From: Cricetomys ansorgei
Lineage: Eukaryota; Chordata; Mammalia; Rodentia; Nesomyidae
Direction of reading: 5' to 3'
DNA length: 64,000 bases
Assembly: GCA_026225945.1 (NCBI GenBank)
Contig: JAMJFZ010004031.1
Location: 1,073,501 to 1,137,500 of the forward strand
Shown: piece by piece, positions 48,908-59,075 of the stretch
Layout of the letters: each line of letters starts with the position of its first letter
Position numbering within the stretch: position 1 is the stretch's first letter
Translations under genes and position numbers: made by a program
Notes under the pieces: generated by a model
What the model saw: only the letters and a program-made list of their open reading frames with translations
Told to the model about the DNA's origin: nothing
Database searches by the model: none

Positions 48908-49190
48908 ATGTGCATTATAGGGCACATGGGCATGTATGGAGGTCAGAGAACTTCAGGTGACATCGTTGCCTTCTGCTTTGTTTTGAGATGGTTTGTTTCA
49001 TGTTTACTCCTGCAAATGCCAAGAAAGCTGGCCTGCAAGTGTCCAGAGATTCTCCTGCCTCTATCTTTCCTCTCATTTCAGGGCACTGAAATTACATATA
49101 AATTACCACATCCAGCTTTCATGTGGTTTCTAAGGATTCCAACTCAAGTTTTTAATCACTTTTACCAGCTGAGTCATCTCATCAGCCTTA
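48908..49190 (-). mobile_element. Composite SINE, minus strand
   Basis: On plus: antisense 3' part ('catgtatggaggtcagagaa'), antisense B1-like middle ('gttttgagatggtttg', 'agagattctcctgcctctat', 'tgaaattacat') and antisense tRNA-type head ending 'accagctgagtcatctcatc'. The 98-codon plus-strand frame is derived from it. Confidence 0.7.
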
Positions 49191-50816
49191 TATATAGCCA
49201 GTGAAATGAAATTATTAAATAATGAAAATGACTTCAGGTTGCTTTGAAATATTATACTCATTGTTAATTTATATAAATATGGATATAAAATATTGCAATT
49301 CAAAATACTCTTTAATATTTCTATTTGGGTAAAATTTCTCAACAATCTTCACAGTCTGATTTTGTGAACAGAAAAAGGAGGAAGAAGATACTGTAGTGTG
49401 TTGTTTCCTATGATCTGATGGATAATGATTTCAAAGAACTTAATATTCATTTTGACACTTTGCCTTTTAAATATTCTATGTCTGTAATTGTTTATCATGG
49501 GGAAAAACACATTTACCGTTATTTTTGTCCTCCCACTTCCAACCTGATCCATGACACTGCCAGTTGTGGACTCTTGAATTAAAGATAGAGTTGTTTTAAT
49601 AACCTCCTGAGTGTCATTTAGGTTTAATGAAAGCAGCCTGCTTGTTTTGAAGGTTAGAAGTAGTAGAGGGCATTTCCATCTCAGACAGAACCTGTGGCTG
49701 CTTCAAGTAGTAAAATCCAAACACTCAATAGACAGATGGTGTCTGCTTGCCACTTACCCACCCCCTCTAACTAAAGAAGCACATTTCCAAATTTTATCTC
49801 ATAATACAGTGTTATTTATTAATTTAGTCAGTTGTTTCTTGACTTTAAATGTCAAAGCTATACAAACTAATTCTGAATCGAAAAATGTCATGTAAGCAAA
49901 ATGAATGTTAGTTGAGAGTTTACATGTTAACATCGAAAAGTGCTTAAGTCCCCTCAGAAATGCAGGGTATCTATTCAATACGGTATATCCTGGGATGTTC
50001 CAGATGGAATACTGCTTTTTAGCTACAACCTGGATCCTATATTATGAATAATTCAAACTTTATAAAAATTACAATCTCCATATTGTAAGTGATCTGAGCT
50101 GGCACATAAACCCAGATAAGATCTTATACTGTCTAATTATTGCTGGTGCTTTTAGCAAAATATGATACAGAACTTACTGCACCCCTTATACATGAGAAGA
50201 CATGGGTGCATGTCTGGGTAATACTGGACCTCACATAATTAAAATTATGCTGTTATCAAATTGAAAGAAATTTGAATGTAGCTAAGATGTAGGTTTCTTA
50301 TATTAATTGTTAATGGTTTTACTATGGTAAAACATATAAAAATTTATCATTTTCACTTCCCATCCATTGATATTAAATATGTTCATATTGTTTTGAAACC
50401 ACTCTTATTGTATTTTATACCAACATCATCACAAAGAATGCCTGAATAAAAAGATATGCAACGTACATTTGATCAATTGGTAATTGAAAACTAATCAATA
50501 GGATTATTTTCATTGCCTTGTCAATCAGTGTGAGAAATAGAATAAATGTGTATGTGTATGTCTTTGATATTGTGTTTAATGTGTCACTTACAACAGTGTG
50601 ACATTATTTGAAGACCAATAGTCTTAACCTAATATGCTTTAGGACTCCTGTGCTGTTCCTGATAATTCTCAGTCCATTTGGTTGTTCCACTTAACATACT
50701 TATTTCTTGATATTATTTCAGAAATGTAATTTTATTTTAAAGTCAAACAATTTACTTATTCTGGCTGAAATAGAAATGCAACCTGAGACGGACTGACATA
50801 TATCATTATCCTGAGA
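49191..50816. other. Unique AT-rich DNA
   Basis: No recognised repeat. Frames at 49349-49552 and 49611-49895 (94 codons) have no known motif. Confidence 0.5.
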
Positions 50817-51027
50817 GAAATTCATGCACAATCTTAATAGTGCTATTATATCACACTGCCCTTGGGATGCAAATGTGTGTGAAAACATATGTATGTTTTA
50901 AAATATGCTTTAGTGCTATTCATTTATTTAGTGAAATTCATGCACAATCTTAATAGTGCTATTATATCACACTGCCCCTGGGTGTGTAAATGTGTGTGAA
51001 AACATATGTATGTTTTAAAATATGCTT
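50817..51027 (+). repeat. Tandem duplication, 116-bp period
   Basis: 'gaaattcatgcacaatctta' begins at 50817 and again at 50933. The copies match for about 95 bp, to 'aaatatgctt', with about 5 differences and one indel around 'ccttgggatgc' / 'ccctgggtgtg'. A 22-bp segment (50911-50932) separates them. Confidence 0.95.
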
Positions 51028-51529
51028 TGCTGTATTGCATAGTTTACTATACTGTATAGTTAATAAACCATATCTTTTAATTTAAGTAGAATTCCAGTAT
51101 TCTAGTATTCTGTTATATCTGAAATTCTGAATTGCTGAAATTCTAGTATTCATGTCATAATCTATAATTGTTTTGATATTCAGTGTATGTTGTTTATAAA
51201 CACTTAGAATATAGTTTTGATTATCTTAAATTTTTCCTAGAACATACACAAAGATGAATAAAACAAATGTATTTTATAACAACTAATCAAAAGTAAATAT
51301 GAAACTATTACATAATATTGTTTAAATTTTACATGAATTTACTAGATTGACAACAAAATATTTGAGAAGATTGCAATAATTCTGGATATTTTTCAGACCT
51401 TCTAGACTGTTATAAATGTGAGTTTTCTATAAAGCATAACTATTTTATACATAGTTTCAAATGAACATTTGTGATTTCATGTTGGATTCATTTAATTTTC
51501 TAAATTTATAGTAGTGTGTGTATATTTGC
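51028..51529. other. Unique AT-rich DNA
   Basis: 51090-51160 has short repeats of 'attctagtattc'. Nothing else recognised. Confidence 0.5.
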
Positions 51530-51930
51530 ATTTGTGTGTGTGTGTGTCTGTGTGTGCATTCACACAGACAACGCATGTGTAAAGATCAAAAGAAAAGTTT
51601 CAGAAGTGGATTCTTTCCTTCTTTAAAGATTTACATATTTTCTTTCATGTGTGTAAGTTTTTGATTGTATTTATGTGCACCTCCTCCATGCCTGTTGCCT
51701 GTGTAGGTCAAAAGAGGGCTTAGGATTCCCTGAAAATGGAGTTATAGATGGCTGAGAGCCACCACATGTATGCTAGGAACCAAATCTGGGTCCTCTGGAC
51801 TAGGAATCAGTGCTTTTAACAGCTCACCCATCCATGAAGCCTGGGTACTCCTCTATTATTGTGGGTTCTGGAAACTGAACACAGACTACCAGGCTTTTAT
51901 TTATAGGCTGAATCACTTGCCAGCATGCAC
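51530..51930 (-). mobile_element. Old B3-like SINE carrying a nested B3, minus strand
   Basis: Outer left part (51530-51624): (TG)n, then 'aaaagtttcagaagtggatt' and 'ctttccttct'. Outer right part (51840-51930): 'gtgggttctggaaactgaac', 'accaggctttta' and 'atcacttgccagcatg'. Together these give an antisense B2/B3-class SINE. A second antisense B3 lies between them. Confidence 0.6.
51625..51838 (-). mobile_element. Inner B3 SINE, minus strand
   Basis: 'ttatgtgcacctcctccatg', 'cctgtgtaggtcaaaagagg', 'aatggagttatagatggctg', 'aaatctgggtcctctgga' and 'gcttttaacagctcaccca' are the complement of B3 in order. Confidence 0.85.
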
Positions 51931-51978
51931 GTTGATATTTTCAATAAACAATAGAAAATTTAATCTTGATTTCATATG

Positions 51979-51979
51979 T

Positions 51980-52028
<49 letters not shown>
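51979..52028. repeat. (TG)n-(TA)n microsatellite
   Basis: 'tgtgtatgtgtg' followed by about 19 perfect TA units. Confidence 0.95.
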
Positions 52029-52030
<2 letters not shown>

Positions 52031-54282
52031 TTATATTAATTTTTATTTGATTTTATAATTTAAGTTTGAAATCTTGAATCCTATTATTACAGACAACAGT
52101 TAAAGGATAGCCAGCGCTATTCAGATATTTTACTCACCTTCTCATCTCAGTCTAAAATAATGAATTTGTCACAATAAAGAAATTGTGTTTTTGTGTACCC
52201 AAAAACTTCTGTTCCCAGCAAGTAGCAAGCATTGGCTTCGTACCTGCTCAGTTGCATCCTGCAGCCCACTTGCATAGTCACAGTGTTGACAGAGAAGGAC
52301 ACTGTCCATGTTCTTGTATTCTGGGTGAAGCATTACAAATGTATCCAATGGGCACCTTTTTTTCAAATACCATAATTAATTTAATTTCATTAGCAATAAC
52401 CCAAAGCCATTAGCTAAAGATTTTTCTGAAATTCTTTGTCCCACCCATAGGCTTTCCCCCAACTTGTTTTGCTTTTAGACTTTATTTAAGTTAGTGTTAG
52501 AGAATACTATCTTCTGATTTGCCTTAAAATGTAAAACAAATTAAAAATCATTGTTTATAATAATAATTTATATCCTTTTCAGCATTTTTGTGTAGGCAGC
52601 TGTTATTATACGATATTTCCCACATTTTACTGAAAGTTAAGATAAAAGATCAAGGCCATTAATGTTGTATTTACTGTCTGATCTGTAGTTAACACTATAT
52701 TCTATCAATAATCTCCACATGTAATGTCTAGACCAGCCTGGTCCGCATAATCTCCAGATCGCAAACAGAATATCTGATATTGAACGTCACTTACAAAGCA
52801 AGAGTAATTGGAGTAGGTCTCAAATAGAACCATGGCAGGATAGGCTGCACCAATGCAAATACCTGAGAATACTCCACAGACAAAAGATTACAGTAAAGTA
52901 AGCCCAGAAATCTATCTTCAAAATGATTATCTTTGGCCCTGACAAGATATTTCTTTTTGTTTTATTCTTCTTTAATCGCAATCTCATAACATATCTCTTT
53001 GAGAACAAAACCCTGATAAGACTCAGAAATAAATGCAGTACACACACCTGATACAATATATAGTAAAATTTGATGGAAATGTTTAAAATGAGATAATCGA
53101 ATATACTTTTGATCTTTAAGCTTAGCTCCAGTGAATTACACTGCACATTATCTAAAGTTCACTAACTTTGTGCTGGAGTCCACTGCACTAACCATCTACT
53201 TTGTAAAAACACACAAACTTCTGTCTAATATTGCATTGATAGTAACTAGTATAAGATTTGGTTGCACATGGGGATAATAAAAATATGCATCCTAAATTAG
53301 CTTTGTAATTTCTGTATTTCCACATGTGTAATTCTCAAGACACTCTTCAAATCTCTAATAAATTACCTTGCAATTTTGTCAGTTTATCTATTTAAAAGTG
53401 TAGATAAAGGTGTACAATTACATACAAAATAAACACATACAGTTACTAATTTAAATACTAATAATGTGATTTATTTTGTTGCTGACAATAATATGAAGCT
53501 TATAAGGTATTTTATTAGAAAGTTTTTTCTTTATAATTTTTATCCTAAATAAAAATATATTATCACAATATTGCCTGTTAGTTTTGTCTTAAGTAGGAAG
53601 ATGTTTTATAAGGAAAATTGACCCTCTAAATGATCCTATATAGCAAATACACATGCAAAATGTTAAGGGATTTTTAAAATGTTTTACATACTTTTAATAT
53701 ATTGTAATTTTCTTCCTAGTCTTCTGAAATTTCAAATTGGCAAAAATGAATGTATAGACATTTATTATCCACTTATCTGTCTGCCATCTATTAATCATCC
53801 TCGATATTCATAGATTCAATTTATTGAAAAATAAAATGCACAAAATTCAAAGCCACTATTGTGAAATACAAAACTACTCTCTTCTTGCTACTGAATTTTT
53901 ACAAGTGAAGATAATAAGATACAAGTGTGTCTTTCTCCTTTTAAACTTAACAACTAGGTCATCTGTGTTTATGTTAAATGAAATCAATGAAGCAATTCTC
54001 CTTAGTCTCACCAAAACCTAGACCTCTTCTACTGGGTGTTCATTGCATCTCTTATTTCACTTGCCATTTTTGTCTCCCTTTTAAATTCTCTCTCCCTCTG
54101 TATCCATTTACACTAACAGCTGACTGCCCTTGAGCGTGACTTTCAACAGGCCTTGGGGGAGAATGATATAAGAGCATCTAACCTGATGACTAAGCAATCA
54201 TCAGAGAGGTGGAAAACCCTCCATCATCTCATTATTCTGGTTAATTCATTTTAATTTAAACAGGAATTTTAATTGTAACTTA
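52029..54282. other. Mostly unique AT-rich DNA
   Basis: A less AT-rich island at about 52190-52350 has overlapping frames on both strands (76 and 65 codons). The 108-codon minus-strand frame at 52820-53146 has no recognisable motif. Confidence 0.5.
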
Positions 54283-54803
54283 AATGTTTTTATACAATAT
54301 ATCTTAGTCATTCTCTTCCCTCCCCAAACTCCTTCAAGATAATTCCTACTTCCTTATCCATTCCACTTAGCTCTGTCTTTGTCTCCCTCAACAAAACAAA
54401 ACAATTTTTAAATAAAAAAACCCTAAAATTAAAAAAGAAGACAGACAAAAATATACCTAAACATCCAAAAAATGCATAAAAATATTGAGTCTGTTGTATG
54501 ATGGACAGTTACTCCTGGCTGTGGGGCCTACCCTGAAGTGTGATTAATATACCCAGTGACACTACATTTAAAAAACTGATTTTCAATTTTCCAGTAGGTA
54601 TCAGTTGTAAATAGAGTTTTGGTTAGGTGTAGGACTTGGCATCCACTTCCCATTCCCCTAGCTGGGATTTTGACTGTTTTTAACTTCTGCCAGACTTGCA
54701 TTTGTTATCAGAGTCTGTGAGTTTTCACATGTGTATCATCCCTGTTGTGTCTGGAAACTGATATTTCATAGGAATCATCTACCACCTCTGCTTCTTACAG
54801 TCT
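54283..54803 (-). mobile_element. L1 (Lx-type) 3' UTR, minus strand
   Basis: On plus: 'tcctggctgtggggcctacc', 'atatacccagtgacactaca', 'ttttccagtaggtatcagtt', 'ttttggttaggtgtagg', 'agagtctgtgagttttcaca' and 'ctgttgtgtctggaaactg'. Same UTR region as 44525-45178 but an independent, more diverged copy. Confidence 0.85.
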
Positions 54804-54814
54804 TAAACAATTTA

Positions 54815-54912
54815 AGACAAAGAGCTCAAGAATTTGAAGTAGATGTGAGAACAGAGAGATTTTGGAGAAAAGAAGAAACAGTGAAATGTTGTAATTATAT
54901 TATAATCTAAAA
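54815..54912 (+). mobile_element. L1 3' terminus, plus strand
   Basis: 'aagaatttgaagtagatgtg', 'gagattttggagaaaagaag' and 'gtaattatattataatctaa' match the terminal L1 3' UTR on plus. It lies directly beside the minus-strand L1 piece. Confidence 0.6.
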
Positions 54913-54925
54913 TGTTACACAAAGT

Positions 54926-55062
54926 GCCAGGTGGTGGTGGCTCACATCTTTAATCCAAGCAGTCAGGAGGCAGAGGCAGGCCTGATCTATAAAATGAGTT
55001 TCAGGACAGCTAGAGTTAAGATCATAGAAACCCTGTCTCGAAAAATCAAAGAAAAAAAAAGT
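54926..55062 (+). mobile_element. B1 SINE with internal deletion, plus strand
   Basis: 'gtgccaggtggtggtggctc', 'caggaggcagaggcaggc', then directly 'ctgatctataaaatgagttt', 'gaaaccctgtctcgaaaaat'. About 25-30 bp between the middle blocks ('tgtgagttcaaggccagc') is missing. Confidence 0.93.
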
Positions 55063-56008
55063 TAAAAAATTTATTAAAATATTTTTCAAAGAAAAAATAA
55101 AAGCCTCTAATTATATATAGTTTTTGTTTCAATCAATTTAGTCTTGGAATAAATAGATGAAGATAGAAATACTAGAAAACCTCTTTCTGATTCACAGGAA
55201 AGGGTGCTCAAAAGCCCCTCCTGAAGACTCTGTTCACATTCCTGAGGATATGCTCGCCTGACAACTGCTCTCATCCTCTTCCCTTTCCTAGGCAGAACAG
55301 CCAGCAATTAGGAGAAATAAATGTAGTAACATCAGTATTCACCAAATATATATTAACTGGCTTCAAGTCCACTATGTTCTCATGTTCTCTCTGAAAATAA
55401 TCTTCTGAGAAAGATAGACAGATAACCTGTACATTATGAGCTGCCTGGATATGAAAGTCAGCTTTCTACCAACATGTAGTACAAAGACCAGTGATTAGGA
55501 TATGGGCAGCTGCTGTTATCTTATTCCTCTGATTGGAAAATTCAATAATATATTCCAGAAACTGATGGTGCACTTGCAGCTATGAACACCGTGGAACTAA
55601 TTCTTTATCGCTTTAGTGTGTGAACATTTATTACTCTTAATAGTTAGTAAATAGAAGATTGCAAACACTGGAAATAAAAAAGACTGAAAGAAAAATTGCA
55701 AACTGAGCTGCAAGCACTGGGAAAATATTTTTAGCTATGACTTTTCTAAAGTCATATAATCTTTTACTAAATAATGCATTTCTTCTATCTTTATACAATA
55801 TATAATGCGCATAAACATATTATTTGGTACTTCACTTAATCTTATTTAGTTTCTGTTCAGATAATTGAACTAAGAAGTAAAGGAAACATGAAAATGTGTT
55901 TGAGGAACACTGCTTGATGAATTAACAAATGGGCAAGACTTGCAATTTTAATCAAGTCTATAGACAGGAGTACCCAAAACAGAAAAATCAATATGGAAAC
56001 TGAAGAAG
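55063..56008. other. Unique DNA
   Basis: 55190-55310 is comparatively GC-rich with two acceptor-like sites ('tttctgattcacag', 'ttccctttcctag'). A 66-codon minus-strand frame overlaps it. No coding family recognised. Confidence 0.45.
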
Positions 56009-56480
56009 TGACTTACTCCATAAAGTTCTTATCTCTTCAGCAAGGGACCTAAGCTGAGATCACCCAAATCAGTGTAAGTCAAGCACAAAATTGTTCTTCT
56101 GTGATCCCAGAAAGGCAGAGAGTAGGGAATCCCTGGGGCTGCTGGCCAATTCTGTCTCAATAAGGAAGGCTTGGAGAGATGGCTCATTGCTCAAAAGCAT
56201 TGGTTGCTCTTCCAGAAGACATGAGTTCAATCCCCAGCAACCAGGTGGAGACTCTAAACTATATGCAACTCCATATACAAGAGTTTTGATACCCTTTCCT
56301 GACCTCTGCAGGCAGCAGACATACATGCAGATGAAACAGCCAGTAAAATAATAATAAGAATTTATTTAAATAATATTGAGATCACTAGAGGAAGACACCA
56401 TGACATCAACTTCTGGTGTCCCTATGTATGTGCTTACAAGTGCATGTTTGTGCACAATGAACACATACAAATGTATACAT
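56009..56480 (+). mobile_element. Composite SINE interrupted by a B2/B3, plus strand
   Basis: Left part 56009-56164: degenerate tRNA-type head ('cttactccataaagttctta', 'gggacctaagctgagatcac') and B1-like middle ('tctgtgatcccagaaaggca', 'ctgctggccaattctgtctc'). Right part 56375-56480: 'gagatcactagaggaagaca' and 'tgacatcaacttctggtgtc', then CA-rich text, the normal continuation. A B2/B3 occupies the gap. Confidence 0.7.
56169..56359 (+). mobile_element. B2/B3 SINE inserted in composite SINE, plus strand
   Basis: 'gcttggagagatggctcatt', 'ttccagaagacatgagttca', 'atccccagcaaccaggtgga', 'agacatacatgcagatgaaa' and an A-rich end. Host sequence flanks it with 'aataaggaa' on the left and 'aataagaa' on the right, a likely target duplication. 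Frames of 85-86 codons on both strands here are artefacts. Confidence 0.9.
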
Positions 56481-56694
56481 AGAGACATAAAAGCATTTTA
56501 TTTTATGATAAAATAAATAAGTTAAAAATCATTTGCAAACAAAATCATAATATTTCATAGTACTATTTGATACATGTAAAAGTTCCCTGATTTTAAATCT
56601 CTGCAAAATATAAAAATATAGAAAACATAGAAATATGTTTCACAAGGTGTGAGAATTTACATTATATATTTCTTCTGCACTAAGCTAAAAGACA
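56481..56694. other. Unique AT-rich spacer
   Basis: Nothing recognised. Confidence 0.5.
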
Positions 56695-56792
56695 GGGTGG
56701 TAATAGGGATTTAGCTCAAAGAATATTTGGAAGTAAGCTCAAAGCCCTAGGTTCAGGCTTCAGATTTAAACAAACAAACAAACAAACAAACA
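56695..56792 (+). mobile_element. ID SINE (BC1/tRNA-Ala-derived), plus strand
   Basis: 'ggtaatagggatttagctca' (A-box region), 'aagccctaggttcaggctt' (B-box region) and a (CAAA)n tail at about 56768-56792. The length and tail are typical of ID elements, and the divergence shows an old copy. Confidence 0.82.
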
Positions 56793-57089
56793 CGACAAAG
56801 TTATAATGGATTGGATGGGCATGGACATACATTGTCATGGTCATAGTATTCTCAAGAATTCTTATGTACTTGCTGTAGTTTTCATAAGATAACTGTAACT
56901 ACAGACAGTCCAGATGACCTACTTCAGACTATCAAATTTTTCTTATTTATATAACAATTTTTATAAAAGAAATGAAATAGATTTGCAGATGCTTTCAGTA
57001 AATATTTTAGCATTGGATTTAGTACAAGATAGATGCTTAACATATGAAGAACATAACACGATTACTCCTGGGACTTGAAAATAAGGATA
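56793..57089. other. Unique AT-rich DNA
   Basis: Nothing recognised. Confidence 0.5.
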
Positions 57090-57236
57090 TGTGTGTGTAT
57101 ATATGTATGTATGTATACAATATGAGTATACATATATACATACATCATGTATATAAATATATGTGATATATATGTATATGTGTGTATATACATGTATATG
57201 TGTTTGTGTATATTACATATATATATATATATATAT
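57090..57236. repeat. TA/TG/CATA low-complexity tract
   Basis: About 147 bp of alternating purine-pyrimidine sequence ending in (TA)n. Confidence 0.93.
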
Positions 57237-57918
57237 AGTGATAGTAAGTCATGATTTTTTTTAATTTATAAAATTGTATCAAGTAGCAGAACCAATCACA
57301 GCATTTTTAATGTAGAATTGACCCTAATGGAACTGCAACCTCAATATAAACAAAACCCATAACAATGAGCAAAGGTAGTTCCATTTATGTGAATAACAAC
57401 ACGAGTACCAATGGGAAATTTTTAATCTAAATGGATGCCAGTAATATGAAAGTGTTCTATTTTGAAGAATATAATTGCTATATATTTGTTTTGCCTAATT
57501 TTGTTCATAAATTCATGTTTTCAGTGACTAGCTTATTGTTTGGTACGTTTTTCATAAATAAATACCTAGACTTATAATTCATAAAACTATTCATTTATTT
57601 ATTTATTTTAAACTACATAATGTTTTTCTTAGTTTACTCACTTAATAATTTCTTTGATATTGAACTCAATTATTACACATTGAAATGTATGAAAAGGTAT
57701 CAAATATGTTATATCTTATTTCTACACAAACTATAATACTCAAAGGTATTTGAAAGGAAATTAACAAAGTTAATTGAATTTTCCTGTGAAGGCTGCACTT
57801 ACAACTGTTTTGTTTCGTTTTGTTTTCCTTTGAAAGTGAAATCTTGCATTCCCATCCTTCTATGAATATTAATCTGTCAATTTAAAAACCGTTTCCTTTA
57901 TTCGAACTAAACATTTTT
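57237..57918. other. Unique AT-rich DNA
   Basis: A short (ATTT)n lies at about 57590-57608. Nothing else recognised. Confidence 0.5.
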
Positions 57919-57971
57919 TTCTGGTTTTCTTCTTCTTCTTCTTCTTCTTCTTCTTTTTTTTTTTTTTTTTT
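57919..57971. repeat. (TTC)n followed by poly(T)
   Basis: About ten TTC units, then about 20 T. It could be the reverse-strand poly(A) tail of a retrocopy lying to its right. Confidence 0.92.
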
Positions 57972-58527
57972 GTTTAAAGTAACATAAAACAACTTATTTC
58001 TGCTGCCTCGGTAAAGCATCTATTGTGCTGCTGTCAGGTGAGAAGTGATGGGCAGAGCAGGACTTCATTTCTCATGCTACATAAGAATGTTTGAGATGGA
58101 AAACTACTTCTGCAAAGAAGCTATTGAAACTAAGATAGATGCATATTATCCCATGGAAACAAGGAGTCACTTGCAGGCTCTTAGAAAATTAGATTCCTGG
58201 ACTATACCAATGGGTATTAAAACTCATTAAGTAATGAGGTATACCACACATTTTCTAAACACCCAAATGATGATAACGACCATCCAGCTTTGATCTGAGC
58301 TTCAGAACTGCCAAGAATGCACTGCATGTCCAGGCTATCCATGCCCTCTTTTTCTGTTCGATATTCGTCATTAATGTTCTTAGACTTCCTTAACCACCTA
58401 CACTATATTAACAGGTTTCTTGTGGTTTATGTGAAAACTGCTTATCCATGTGCTTTAGGACATTTGAAGAACAGATATTCTTTCAGACAACATTTATATT
58501 TTTTGAAAATATAACAGTCAACTGTTC
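57972..58527. other. Unidentified DNA, possible old retrocopy
   Basis: Directly follows the poly(T). The 61-codon plus-strand frame at 58045-58230 and the 65-codon frame at 58317-58514 have no known motif. If it is a retrocopy, the source transcript would be on the minus strand, but I do not recognise it. Confidence 0.35.
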
Positions 58528-59075
58528 TAGTAAACCAGCATAATCCCTAACTACATTTGTATTTATACATACAGAGTATAGTCCTCATTCCTTATCAAGA
58601 AAACTTCTCTTTGCAACAGAGACTATTACAGATAATTATAACCATTCAAATCTGAAGGTGTAGAGCCCAGTCCTATGGATATTTCTACCCCACAACTCCT
58701 GCACCTAAGGTTCAAGAGTTATTGTGGAAGAGAGCAACAATTTTGTAAGAGCCAGAACACATAGTTTGTCTTCTAGTAATGTCAGAAATTATACCCATGA
58801 AGTTTGACCAACAAGACTGCCTAACCATAAGCTGAACAAGGACAAAAATAGACACTCTAAAATGAATAGGGGAAAACCTATGGGGCCTCAACCCTACACA
58901 AAACCTACTAGTAACCAAGGACTGCTGAGAACCTGAAAAATATCCTTCCTAGGGAAGAGCACTCCAAGTGTCTAGCCAATACCAAATGGACAACCCTAAA
59001 AGAAACATCCAAACATCCAAATAAGATTATGTATACTGAGCAGGTTGTATTCAGGAATATATATTTCAGGATATA
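58528..59075 (+). mobile_element. L1 (Lx-type) 3' UTR, plus strand
   Basis: 'agcataatccctaactacat', 'ttctctttgcaacagagact', 'actcctgcacctaaggttca', 'attatacccatgaagtttga', 'cataagctgaacaaggacaa', 'gcctcaaccctacacaaaac' and 'ctagggaagagcactccaag' give a continuous Lx 3' UTR. It stops before the G-rich terminal block. The 68-codon minus-strand frame inside is an artefact. Confidence 0.92.

Noticed and set aside
52820..53146. 108-codon minus-strand frame
   Set aside because: Ile/Leu/Lys-rich, no recognisable domain, no transcript signals.
56695..56792. tRNA gene or functional BC1-like RNA
   Set aside because: The tRNA-like boxes are diverged and the (CAAA)n tail marks it as an ID SINE copy.
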